Shown piece after piece: positions 36,642 through 45,196 of a stretch of DNA of 47,467 nucleotides. The stretch comes from an uncultured Alphaproteobacteria bacterium (lineage in GTDB: Bacteria > Pseudomonadota > Alphaproteobacteria > HIMB59 > GCA-002718135). The position numbers and the translations under genes were made by a program. The notes beneath the pieces were generated by a model that saw nothing but the letters and a program-made list of their open reading frames with translations, did not search any database and was not told the DNA's origin. Numbering within the stretch: position 1 is the first letter of the stretch; each line of letters opens with the position of its first letter. Where the stretch lies: contig CACNCW010000003.1 in NCBI GenBank assembly GCA_902619055.1, positions 1 to 47,467 of the forward strand, written 5' to 3'.

Positions 36642-37808
36642 TTATTCAAAATCTTTTTGAAAATTTGGAATTAATATTTTGCGACCACCATCCATTGCGG
36701 ATTCATGTGCACAAATTCCTGCTGCCGTCCAATTAGCAGTAATTGTTCCATTTGGCCATGGTTGCCGATTTTCATGAATACTTATAACAAATTCATTAAC
36801 AAGATGTGGGTGAGATCCATGATGACCACCACCTTGAATGAAACTAAGATGCTCTTTATCTTTATTAAATATTTCTTCTTTAGTAAAACGAGCTATTTCT
36901 TTAGGTAGTAAATCTTGGCGATCTGGTACATTGATATGCTCAAAAGTAATTTTATTACCTCTGCCCAAGCTTGGAATATGTGAAGATTTTTCATCTGGGT
37001 TCATTTCAAATACTATAGGATTATCATTTTCAAGTTGCTGCCATTCAAACGTTCCCTTTTCTCCGTATATATTAAAACTTTCAGTATAATCTCTTGCCGT
37101 ATGAAATAAACTTCGTGTTACTTCAGCTGCAAGAGGTGTATCATATTCTAATTCAAAAATTGCCGTTTCAACTGGGTAAGGATTATTGTATTGATTTATT
37201 AGTTCTTTACGCATAACTCCTGAACCAAAACAATGTACAGATTTGGCATGTGTATTGGCTAAAGCAAGAACAGGAGAAATTGCGTGTGTAGCATAATGCA
37301 TAGGTGGTAATCCCATCCAATAAGAAGGCCATTTTTCCATATCTTGATAATGCGCTCCTCTAAGCAATTGAATTCTTCCAATTTTATCATTTTTTAACAT
37401 TTCTTGTGCGTATATGAAATGACGTGTGTAAACTGCAGTTTCCATTCCCATATAAACTTTATTACTTTTTTTTTGAGCTTTTAATATTTCTAATAGATCT
37501 TTAATACTTGTTGCCATTGGTACAGTACAAGCACAATGTTTACCAGATTGAAAGACATCAATTGTTTGTTTAGCATGTAGAGGTATTGGTGTTACTAAAT
37601 GTACTGCATCAATACTTTCATCATCAAGTATTTCTTCAAAGCTTCTAGCTTTATTTGCCAATTCAAATCGATTTCCAACCTCTTCTAAAACTTGAATATT
37701 TGTATCAAAAATTGTTAATTTTCTAACTAATGGATGATTAAGATAGATCGGAATAAAATCAGCTCCAAAACCTAAGCCTATGAGAGCTATACTTAAATTT
37801 TTTTCCAT
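36642..37808 (-). CDS. Gfo/Idh/MocA family oxidoreductase, EKP motif replaced
   Basis: A 388-aa NAD(P)-dependent oxidoreductase-like protein. The N-terminal Rossmann fold starts SIALIGLGFGADFIP, followed by DAVHLVTPIPLHAKQTID. The usual EKP catalytic motif (CEKP) is replaced by C94-T-V-P97, so the lysine is absent. The C-terminal domain includes GMETAVYTRHF, the sequence HYQDMEKWPSYW, and a GGGHHGSHPHLV region with several histidines. Members oxidise or epimerise sugars, inositols and their derivatives. Without the lysine, a different chemistry or a non-redox role is possible. It lies 11 bp from tRNA-CAU and just after the MFS transporter on the same strand. Confidence 0.85.
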   Translation of the reverse strand: MEKNLSIALIGLGFGADFIPIYLNHPLVRKLTIFDTNIQVLEEVGNRFELANKARSFEEILDDESIDAVHLVTPIPLHAKQTIDVFQSGKHCACTVPMATSIKDLLEILKAQKKSNKVYMGMETAVYTRHFIYAQEMLKNDKIGRIQLLRGAHYQDMEKWPSYWMGLPPMHYATHAISPVLALANTHAKSVHCFGSGVMRKELINQYNNPYPVETAIFELEYDTPLAAEVTRSLFHTARDYTESFNIYGEKGTFEWQQLENDNPIVFEMNPDEKSSHIPSLGRGNKITFEHINVPDRQDLLPKEIARFTKEEIFNKDKEHLSFIQGGGHHGSHPHLVNEFVISIHENRQPWPNGTITANWTAAGICAHESAMDGGRKILIPNFQKDFE

Positions 37809-37819
37809 AGTTTATTATT

Positions 37820-38938
37820 TTATAGTCTTTTAAAATTATTAAAATTAAATAATCCTATAATTAAAATATAGATAACAAAAAAAACTAAAAAGAAATAATT
37901 TATATTTATATTAATAATATTTCCAATAAGATTAGGTCCAAGAAAACTCCCGATATTCTCACTTATATAGTGTCCTGCTATTCCAAAAACTATAACTCCT
38001 CCTTCAAGTTTTTTTCCAACAATATTAAATGTAATTAAAAAAACTGTCCCAATGGTATAATAGTAAAAAGCAACACAAATTACATAAATATAAAAATCAC
38101 TAATTGAATAAAGTACTAATAAGTTAATTAAGTTAATGAAGCAAAATGAATTAAAAATTATAGTTTTATTATAATTGTCAACTAGCTTACCCATAAATGG
38201 ATAAAAAAATAATGCTATTGCTCCTGCTAAAAAATTAATTCTTCCAATTTGCTTATCACTATAATTTTCTTCTAATAAGTAAGATGGAAATAAAGAACTG
38301 AATCCAGCATCACATACACCAAATAATATTACACAAAAAAGTAAATATTTAATTTTACTTAAAACGTTTTTAGATAATTTAAGACTAAGGTTTTCAATGG
38401 CAATTTTACTAATAGATAAACGAAATAAATAGATTGGAATAAAATGCATAAGAAAAAATAAAACAGCTAAATAATAGGTAAAATTATTTATACCATTAAT
38501 TGCAATAAATAGACTTCCAGTAATTGCGCCTAATCCAGCAGATGACCAAAATAAAGATATGTAGAAACCAGATGATTTTTTAAATTTAGAGCTGATGTAT
38601 GATTCAAGCGTTAATGAATTAATTGTGCTTGTTATACCCATAACAAATTGCATTAAAGCCACAAGGAAAGTATTTTGATCAAATAAAAAAATTAATGAGA
38701 ATGTAAATTGAATCAATGAACCATACAAAATTGTTGAAATCAAATTTAATTTTTTTCTTATTAAATTATGTAATAATGCTCCTAAAATAACTCCAATACC
38801 CCATAATGATAACGATAGACCTATGTAACGTTCTTCATAACCTTTTATTTTTAAATCAATAGCAAAACATGTTGCTAAATAACTATGTGACAATGCATAT
38901 AAAAAAATTAGGCAAGAATATTTTAAAATTTCTTTCAC
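37820..38938 (-). CDS. MFS transporter
   Basis: A 372-aa very hydrophobic membrane protein with about 11-12 helices. The first helix LKYSCLIFLYALSHSYL is followed by GYEERYIGLSLSLWGIGVILGALL, a typical MFS loop 2-3 arrangement, and the central loop lies near 180. Small MFS proteins of this kind export or import sugars or other small molecules; the substrate is unknown. The start is GTG at 38936-38938, the only candidate near the first helix. It precedes the Gfo/Idh gene by 11 bp on the same strand and is divergent from the aldolase gene across 44 bp. Confidence 0.82.
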   Translation of the reverse strand: MKEILKYSCLIFLYALSHSYLATCFAIDLKIKGYEERYIGLSLSLWGIGVILGALLHNLIRKKLNLISTILYGSLIQFTFSLIFLFDQNTFLVALMQFVMGITSTINSLTLESYISSKFKKSSGFYISLFWSSAGLGAITGSLFIAINGINNFTYYLAVLFFLMHFIPIYLFRLSISKIAIENLSLKLSKNVLSKIKYLLFCVILFGVCDAGFSSLFPSYLLEENYSDKQIGRINFLAGAIALFFYPFMGKLVDNYNKTIIFNSFCFINLINLLVLYSISDFYIYVICVAFYYYTIGTVFLITFNIVGKKLEGGVIVFGIAGHYISENIGSFLGPNLIGNIINININYFFLVFFVIYILIIGLFNFNNFKRL

Positions 38939-38982
38939 TGTTTAGTTGAATTAATTATTATTATGTTTATTAGAGTTGACAT

Positions 38983-40047
38983 ATGTCATTAATTTCGCTT
39001 CGACAAGTATTAGATCATGCTGCTGAAAATAATTATGGTGTACCAGCTTTTAATGTAAATAACTTAGAAGCAATAAGAGCAATAATGGAAGGGGCTAAAG
39101 AATTAAATAGCCCTGTAATTCTTCAAGCGTCTGGAGCTGCTAGAAAATATGCTGGACCAATTTTTGTTAAAAAATTAGTTGAAGCAGCAATGGATGAGTT
39201 TTCAGACATCCCAACTGTTTTACATCAAGATCACGGTGGTTCTCCATCAGATTGTAAAAATTGCATCGATCTAGGTTTTACCTCCGTAATGATGGATGGT
39301 TCTTTATTAGATGATCAAAAAACACCTTCAGATTTTGATTATAATGTTAGAGTTACAAGAGAAACTACGGATATGGCTCATGCATTGGGAGTGTCAGTAG
39401 AAGGTGAAATTGGATGTTTAGGCTCTTTAGAAACTGGAACTGGTGAAAAAGAAGATGGTGTTGGAGCAGAAGGTAAACTTGATCATGACCAATTGTTAAC
39501 AGATCCAAATGAGGCTTCTGATTTTGTTAAAGCTACAAATGTTGATGCTCTCGCAATTGCCATAGGAACAAGTCATGGTGCATATAAATTTTCTAGACCA
39601 CCTACAGGTGATATTTTAGCAATCGATAGAATTAAAGAAATACATTCAAGACTTCCAAATACTCATTTAGTTATGCATGGATCATCTTCTGTACCACAAG
39701 AATTAATAAAAACTATTAATAAATATGGTGGAAAAATTAAAGAAACTTATGGTGTGCCTGTTTCCGAAATTCAAGAAGGTATTAAACATGGTGTTAGAAA
39801 AGTTAATGTTGATACAGATTTACGATTAGCAGCCACAGCTGCAGTGAGAAAATATTTCCATGAAAACCCCTCTCAATTTGATCCTAGAAAATATTTATTA
39901 CTTTCAAAAGACGCAATGAAAGAAGTCGTAAAGAGTAGACTTCAAGAATTTGGAACAGCAGGGAATGCCTCTTCTATTAATTCCATATCTTTGGGAGAAA
40001 TGGCTACAAGATATAAATCTGGTGAATTTAAAGCAGTCATTAATTAA
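38983..40047 (+). CDS. fba: class II fructose-bisphosphate aldolase (Calvin-cycle subtype)
   Basis: A 354-aa zinc-dependent aldolase that cleaves fructose-1,6-bisphosphate (or a related ketose bisphosphate) to triose phosphates. Zinc and substrate sites appear as [12 protein letters not shown] (about 82-93), [25 protein letters not shown] with its histidine, and VMHGSSSVP. The opening [23 protein letters not shown] is typical of the CbbA/Fba class IIA type. In this location it may serve ketose phosphates from sugar catabolism rather than general glycolysis; this is inference. It is followed after 41 bp by a PhyH gene on the same strand. Confidence 0.93.
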   Translation: MSLISLRQVLDHAAENNYGVPAFNVNNLEAIRAIMEGAKELNSPVILQASGAARKYAGPIFVKKLVEAAMDEFSDIPTVLHQDHGGSPSDCKNCIDLGFTSVMMDGSLLDDQKTPSDFDYNVRVTRETTDMAHALGVSVEGEIGCLGSLETGTGEKEDGVGAEGKLDHDQLLTDPNEASDFVKATNVDALAIAIGTSHGAYKFSRPPTGDILAIDRIKEIHSRLPNTHLVMHGSSSVPQELIKTINKYGGKIKETYGVPVSEIQEGIKHGVRKVNVDTDLRLAATAAVRKYFHENPSQFDPRKYLLLSKDAMKEVVKSRLQEFGTAGNASSINSISLGEMATRYKSGEFKAVIN

Positions 40048-40088
40048 TTTTAATTGAAAAAAAATAATTTTTGCTTCAAATAATAAAT

Positions 40089-40916
40089 ATGAAAAAAGTT
40101 TCAAAGCTTGATGAATATTTGTTTGATCTAAATGGATATTTAATAATTGAAAATGCATTAACTAAAAAAGAACTAAAAGATCTTAATAAAATTTTAGATA
40201 AATTAAAAAATTTAAAAAATAATGAATGGGCTGGATATGTTCATGGTCATAATTACGGTGGTAAAGAAGGTTTAAATCTTCAACAAATTTATGAAGCTGG
40301 AAAACCGTTTGAAAAATTAATTGATCATCCTTCATGGATAAATCATATGCTTCATTTTGTTGGAGGTAAAAATACTTTTGATCAACATCATGGACCTTTA
40401 TTTATTGATGAAAACTTTGCTAATATAAGAGGGCCGGGTGAAGCTATAGGAATTCACTCTGGTCATCATGAAGGACTTCAAAGAAATCATTATAGATTTC
40501 AAGAAGGAAAGTTTCATTGCGGACAAGTAAATATTTTATTAGCACTAAAAGATATCGGTCCTGGTGATGGTGGTACAATTATTATACCTTCTTCTCATAA
40601 ATCAAATATACGTCATCCAGAATTTGAAAAACATTCTATGAAAAAAGGAAAAGTGACATCTGCTGAGAATATGACAGCTTCAAAAGAAATTTATTTAAAA
40701 GCTGGTGACGGACTATTATTTGTTGATTCACTTTGTCATGGTTCTGCAAAAAGAACAAATAAGGGAGAAAGAAGAATTGTTGTTTACAGATATGGACCTT
40801 CTTGGGGTTTCTTCAGACACCCTTATCGACCTTCAAAAAAACTACTTTCAAATCTCACTGAATTTCAAAAAAAAATAGTAATGCCTCACGGGCAAGTTCT
40901 TTCACCAAATAATTAA
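40089..40916 (+). CDS. phytanoyl-CoA dioxygenase family protein
   Basis: A 275-aa PhyH-family protein. It shows GIHSGHHEGLQRNHYRF, GQVNILLALKDIGPGDGGTIIIPSSHK and LCHGSAKRTNKGERRIVVYRYGPSW. The last segment supplies the distal histidine and the 2OG arginine. A plain HxD is not visible; the first ligand pair is perhaps H-H-E in GHHEG, the pattern of a large PhyH subgroup in marine bacteria. I use ATG 40089 (MKKVSKLDEY); the TTG 18 bases earlier is in frame but lacks support. It belongs to the aldolase-to-SBP direction and lies 93 bp before the SBP gene. Confidence 0.85.
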   Translation: MKKVSKLDEYLFDLNGYLIIENALTKKELKDLNKILDKLKNLKNNEWAGYVHGHNYGGKEGLNLQQIYEAGKPFEKLIDHPSWINHMLHFVGGKNTFDQHHGPLFIDENFANIRGPGEAIGIHSGHHEGLQRNHYRFQEGKFHCGQVNILLALKDIGPGDGGTIIIPSSHKSNIRHPEFEKHSMKKGKVTSAENMTASKEIYLKAGDGLLFVDSLCHGSAKRTNKGERRIVVYRYGPSWGFFRHPYRPSKKLLSNLTEFQKKIVMPHGQVLSPNN

Positions 40917-40966
40917 AAAAAACAAGATTATTTAATAGTTAAATACCTTTTTTTATCTTGATTTTT
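40917..40966 (+). terminator. possible weak terminator after PhyH
   Basis: Arms at 40917-40928 and 40955-40966 (AAAACAAGAT-type and its complement with one mismatch) enclose a 26-base loop and end in a T run. The stem is AT-rich and the loop long, so the case is weak. Confidence 0.3.
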
Positions 40967-40998
40967 TGATCAATATAACTTTTAAAAGACATATTAAA

Positions 40999-41004
40999 GG
41001 GAGG
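40999..41004 (+). promoter_or_regulatory. strong Shine-Dalgarno of SBP gene 41010
   Basis: GGGAGG in the context AAAGGGAGGA, five bases before the ATG, the same sequence and spacing as for the SBP at 30472. Confidence 0.8.
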
Positions 41005-41009
41005 AATAA

Positions 41010-42263
41010 ATGAAATTAATTAAATCCTTAATTTTGTCTCTTGCAGTTTTAGTTGGTTTTTCATCAGCTTCTAATGCTAGGGATGTTACACTTTCAATGT
41101 GGACGCATAACCAGCTCTATGTTGATTATTTCAATACTTATCTTGAGGAAGTACAAGCAGCATTTCCAGATGATAATATTACTTTTGATTTCCAAGTTAC
41201 GCCTGATATGGCTACTAACAGTTTAACGGCGATTGCTTCAGGATCTGAACATACTGATCTTTTAGGAATAGAGATTAGTGGATTTGGTTTATTTATGGTT
41301 GATGATATCATTTCAGATAACTTCGTACCATTGACTGATATGTACGGTGATATGTCTCAATGGAATCCAGGAAAAGTAGCAGCTTGGACTCATACAAATG
41401 GTGAAATCTACGGTATCGAGAGTGAAGGTTGTTATATGGTTTATTACTATAATCCAAGCATTCTTGAAAGTTATGGTAAATCAGTTCCTAAAACTTGGGA
41501 TGAGTTTATGGAAACAGGAAAAATTTTAGCTAAAGATGGTATTTCAATGATGCTTTCTGAATTGAGATTTATCGGTATGTACCAGCAAGCTGGTGGTAAA
41601 TTCTTTAATGAAGATGGTGAATTTGAAATGGACGAAGATCTTTTCATGGAAGTTTTAAAATACCAAGAAGAAGCTTTTGCATCTGGAGTTATTAATTATA
41701 CGACTGACTATTGGGGTCAAACACCTGGTGTTCTTTACAATTCAAAGCAAACTGTAGGAACTATGGCGCCTGACTGGTACAATAACTGTTGTTTACAACC
41801 TACAGTAAAAGATACACAATCTGGTGAATGGAGAGTTGCCCCTCTTCCTACTTGGGGAGATGAAGGGTATAAGACTTTTCACTGGGGTGGAACTGGATTT
41901 GCAATTCATAAATCTTCAGAAGCTGTAGATGTAGCAAAAAAACTTCTTGAACTTGCATATTTTTCTTATGAAGGTCAAATAGCTAAATATGATTTCTTTG
42001 GAGGAATGCCTACTTTACTATCAGCGCTAGAGGATCCTAGAATTGCTGACAAAAAGTTTGATTTTTATGGAGGTCAAAAATTTGCTGAACCATTCATTTC
42101 TGTAGCTGGTTCAAGTGCTGATGACTATCAGCATGTTGGTCGAGCTATTATTGATAGTGTTTCTCGTGATTTAACAACATTACTAGCTAATGGAGAAATC
42201 ACGGCTGAAGAAGCGCATGAAAGGTTCATTTCACAAGTTCAGGATGAACTTGACTTTTTATAG
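41010..42263 (+). CDS. sugar ABC transporter substrate-binding protein, family 1
   Basis: A 417-aa periplasmic protein of the CUT1-type SBP family. The signal peptide with core LILSLAVLVGF ends at about residue 23 (SNA-RDV). The mature start VTLSMWTHNQ, the IYGIESEGCYMVYYYNPSILE hinge segment and GGTGFAIHKSSEAVDVAKKLLE are those of family 1 maltose/ribose-type binding proteins. Sugar identity is unknown. It is followed by a strong hairpin and then a fused permease gene, so it is the ligand-capturing part of that importer. No ATPase for it lies within the window. Confidence 0.92.
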   Translation: MKLIKSLILSLAVLVGFSSASNARDVTLSMWTHNQLYVDYFNTYLEEVQAAFPDDNITFDFQVTPDMATNSLTAIASGSEHTDLLGIEISGFGLFMVDDIISDNFVPLTDMYGDMSQWNPGKVAAWTHTNGEIYGIESEGCYMVYYYNPSILESYGKSVPKTWDEFMETGKILAKDGISMMLSELRFIGMYQQAGGKFFNEDGEFEMDEDLFMEVLKYQEEAFASGVINYTTDYWGQTPGVLYNSKQTVGTMAPDWYNNCCLQPTVKDTQSGEWRVAPLPTWGDEGYKTFHWGGTGFAIHKSSEAVDVAKKLLELAYFSYEGQIAKYDFFGGMPTLLSALEDPRIADKKFDFYGGQKFAEPFISVAGSSADDYQHVGRAIIDSVSRDLTTLLANGEITAEEAHERFISQVQDELDFL

Positions 42264-42275
42264 ACGATAATTTTT

Positions 42276-42302
42276 AAAGCAGGGTTTTTACCCTGCTTTT
42301 TA
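42276..42302 (+). terminator. Rho-independent terminator/attenuator after SBP
   Basis: AAAGCAGGG (42276-42284) and CCCTGCTTT (42291-42299) form a perfect 9-bp stem with a 6-base loop, followed by a short T run and flanked by A tracts. It is the strongest hairpin seen in the window and lies between the SBP and its permease gene. Confidence 0.75.
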
Positions 42303-42324
42303 AAAATAAAATCAAAATAATAAT

Positions 42325-44151
42325 ATGTCAGTTGTGAGTAATAGTCGAAGATTAAGACCCGAAAAGGTTGCGCCGTATTTTTTTATATCTCCATTTTATA
42401 TTATTTTTACAATTTTTTTTCTATTACCTACCATAGCTTCTTTTATTTTAGCTTTTTACAAATGGAAAGGTGTAAAAGCTCCTAAACCTAGGGGGTGGGG
42501 AAATTTTGAATATTTATTTTTTAAAGACCAAAACTTTTGGGAAACTTTCCAAAATACAGTATTTTATTCTGCTGGCAGTGTATTTATTACTATTCCTCTA
42601 GCTCTTTTATTAGCTCTTGCTCTAAATAGTCATAGCTTAAAACTAAAACCTTTTTGGCGTTTAGTATTTTTCTCACCGATTGTTACTTCTGTTGTTGCGG
42701 CTGCATTAACTTTCAAGATGATATTAAATAGTGAATTTGGATTACTTAATTATGTAATTGGATTTATTGGAATTGAACCAATCAATTGGGTTGAGTCTTC
42801 AGCAACATCAAAGTGGTCTGTCATGATGTTAGTAATATGGAGATGGACTGGCTTGACCTGTATTTATTTTTTAGCTGGTTTGCAATTTATAGACAGAACT
42901 TTGTATGAAGCTGCAAAAATAGATGGTGCAACGGCTTGGCATCAATTTTGGTATGTTACTCTTCCTCAACTAGCACCAGTAACACTATTTGTTTGTATAA
43001 TTGTTTCTATTGGCTCATTCCAGATATTCGAGGATGTATTTGTTATGTATAGTGGAAACGATGTTCCAACTCATGCTAAATCAATGGTTGTTTACATGAT
43101 GGAAAGAGGTTTCAATCAACTCAAATTAGGGTTCGGTTCATCTATTGGTGTATTTATGTTCATCTGTATTTTAGCTATATCATTATTTCAATTTAGATCA
43201 TTTGCATCCAATTTAGACCAGGACGCTAAAAAAAGTTTTATTGAGAGAATTTTATCTCCTATTATAGATTTTATTGCTAATATTTTTCCAATAGAGTCTT
43301 CTAGTTCTAGTAAAAAATCTTTATCTCCAAAAATTGGTAAATATTCATTAAATTTTATAATTACAATTATAGGTTTGATAACACTTATACCTTATGCTTT
43401 TATGCTTACCTCCTCAGTAAAATCAACAGCAGAAATAATGGCATGGCCTCCAATAATGTGGTCTAAAAGTCCTAATTGGGAAAATGTAACAAAACTGTTT
43501 ACTGAGTTTCCAGCAAGTTTATGGATATTCAATTCCTTCTTTGTTGCTATTGCTGTTACTATTTTAACAATTTTTTTATGTACTTTAGCCGGGTACGCAT
43601 TTGCAAAATATAACTTTAAGGGAAAAAACAGGCTTTTCATATTTATGGTAGCAACTGCAATGATACCTTTTCCAATTATAATGATACCTCTTTATGTTTT
43701 AGTGGGTAGAATGGGAATGAATGATACTTTATCGGGACTAATCATCCCTTTTGTTGCTCCTGCTATAGGAATTTTTATGATGAGACAATTCATAACGTCT
43801 GTTCCTGATGAATTAATTCAAGCAGCAAGATCAGATGGGGCTGGTGAGTTTAGAATTTTTTGGCAAATAGTTGTCCCTCTTGTTTGGCCTGGTATTGCCA
43901 CTCTTGCAATAATTACATTTGTTAATTCATGGAATAGTTTCTTATGGCCTCTTATAATATTACGGGATGACCTTAATTACACTATCCCGCTCGGCATGAC
44001 GGAAGTATTTGCGCTTAGTGTTGGACAAGAGCCGCAGTATGGACAAGCTATGGCTTTTGCAACCTTAACGACAATTCCAATTATAGTTATTTTTTCTTTT
44101 GTTCAAAAATATTACATTGCAGGCTTATCAGCTGGAGCTGTTAAAGGTTAA
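42325..44151 (+). CDS. fused MalF-MalG type sugar ABC permease
   Basis: A 608-aa membrane protein that contains both halves of a CUT1 permease. The first half (about 1-290) is MalF/UgpA-like with six helices and an EAA loop at 195-214 (EAAKIDGATAWHQFWYVTLP). A polar Ser/Lys linker (about 291-345) follows, and the second half (about 346-608) is MalG/UgpE-like with its own six helices and EAA loop at 499-518 (QAARSDGAGEFRIFWQIVVP). The two subunits are normally separate genes of 290-300 residues each. There is no stop codon or frame break in the linker. The Gfo/Idh gene starts two bases after its stop. Confidence 0.9.
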   Translation: MSVVSNSRRLRPEKVAPYFFISPFYIIFTIFFLLPTIASFILAFYKWKGVKAPKPRGWGNFEYLFFKDQNFWETFQNTVFYSAGSVFITIPLALLLALALNSHSLKLKPFWRLVFFSPIVTSVVAAALTFKMILNSEFGLLNYVIGFIGIEPINWVESSATSKWSVMMLVIWRWTGLTCIYFLAGLQFIDRTLYEAAKIDGATAWHQFWYVTLPQLAPVTLFVCIIVSIGSFQIFEDVFVMYSGNDVPTHAKSMVVYMMERGFNQLKLGFGSSIGVFMFICILAISLFQFRSFASNLDQDAKKSFIERILSPIIDFIANIFPIESSSSSKKSLSPKIGKYSLNFIITIIGLITLIPYAFMLTSSVKSTAEIMAWPPIMWSKSPNWENVTKLFTEFPASLWIFNSFFVAIAVTILTIFLCTLAGYAFAKYNFKGKNRLFIFMVATAMIPFPIIMIPLYVLVGRMGMNDTLSGLIIPFVAPAIGIFMMRQFITSVPDELIQAARSDGAGEFRIFWQIVVPLVWPGIATLAIITFVNSWNSFLWPLIILRDDLNYTIPLGMTEVFALSVGQEPQYGQAMAFATLTTIPIIVIFSFVQKYYIAGLSAGAVKG

Positions 44152-44152
44152 T

Positions 44153-45196
44153 ATGGAAAAAATTAAATGGGGAATTATTGGGCCAGGAAGCATAGCAAAT
44201 AATTTTGCAGACGGACTAAAAGGTTCTTACTCCGGGCAGCTGGTTAGTATAGCAAGTAAAAATGATGATCGTCGAAAAAACTTTGGTGATAAATACGATA
44301 TTCATCCAGATTTTAGATTTGATAATTATGATGATATTGTAAACTCAGAACATATCGATGCTATTTATATTTCCACACCACATACTTTGCACGCTGAATG
44401 GACAATAAAAGCTGCAGGTAAAGGAAAGCATGTTCTTTGTGAAAAACCAGGTGCTGTAAATTTAATTGAAGGTAAAAAAATTATAGAGGCAGTAAAAGAA
44501 GCTGGAGTTTTTTATATGGAAGGCTTTATGTATCGTTGTCATCCACAAATTCCAAAACTTTTAGAGGTAATAAAAAATAAAACGATAGGGGATATCACAT
44601 CAATTGAAGCTTCTTTTGGTTTTGATATGGGTAAAACTATACCAGATCACAGATTATTTAATAAAAATTTAGCTGGTGGAGGTATTCTTGATGTTGGTCT
44701 TTATCCTATTTCTTTTTCTAGATTAATTGCTGGTGTAGCAACTGGTGAAAAATTTTTGGAACCTAAATTTATAGATGCCGAAGCGAAAATAGGAGAAACA
44801 GGAGTTGATGAAGTTGCACATGCAAATTTAGAATTCAAAAATGGCATCAAAGCAAAAGTCTCAACAGCAGTTATGGAAAGTATGAAAAATAATGCAGTTA
44901 TTTCTGGATCGGAAGGTACAATTGCGTTGCCAGATCCATGGATGCCCGGAAGAGAAGGTGGGCCTTATCATGCTAAAATAATTATTACAAAAAATGGTAA
45001 TGAAGAAATTATAGATGTTAAAGGACCAGAGCATTTGTTTTTCTTCGAAGGAGAACTTGCAAGTCAATGTATTGCAAAAGAAAAAACACAGCCACCTCAT
45101 CCAGCAATGACCTGGGAAGATACATTAGGAAATCTTCAAGCTCTTGATATATGGAGAGAGAAAGTAAATTATAAACTACCACAGGATGAAATATGA
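44153..45196 (+). CDS. Gfo/Idh/MocA family sugar oxidoreductase
   Basis: A 347-aa NAD(P)-dependent dehydrogenase. The Rossmann motif is GIIGPGSIANNF at 7-18, the STPHTLHAEW loop follows, and the catalytic E97-K98-P99 (CEKPGAVN) is intact, unlike the protein at 36642. The middle MEGFMYRCHPQ and the DVGLYPI histidine-lacking loop are those of the dihydrodiol or glucose-fructose oxidoreductase group. It probably oxidises a sugar or inositol derivative. I use ATG 44153 (MEKIKWG); the frame extends upstream to 44099 inside the permease gene, but that part has no similarity. It overlaps the next gene by 4 bp. Confidence 0.9.
   Translation: MEKIKWGIIGPGSIANNFADGLKGSYSGQLVSIASKNDDRRKNFGDKYDIHPDFRFDNYDDIVNSEHIDAIYISTPHTLHAEWTIKAAGKGKHVLCEKPGAVNLIEGKKIIEAVKEAGVFYMEGFMYRCHPQIPKLLEVIKNKTIGDITSIEASFGFDMGKTIPDHRLFNKNLAGGGILDVGLYPISFSRLIAGVATGEKFLEPKFIDAEAKIGETGVDEVAHANLEFKNGIKAKVSTAVMESMKNNAVISGSEGTIALPDPWMPGREGGPYHAKIIITKNGNEEIIDVKGPEHLFFFEGELASQCIAKEKTQPPHPAMTWEDTLGNLQALDIWREKVNYKLPQDEI

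Noticed and set aside
44099..44152. Longer N-terminus of the Gfo/Idh protein
   Set aside because: These codons lie in the end of the permease gene in another frame; the Rossmann motif begins right after ATG 44153.
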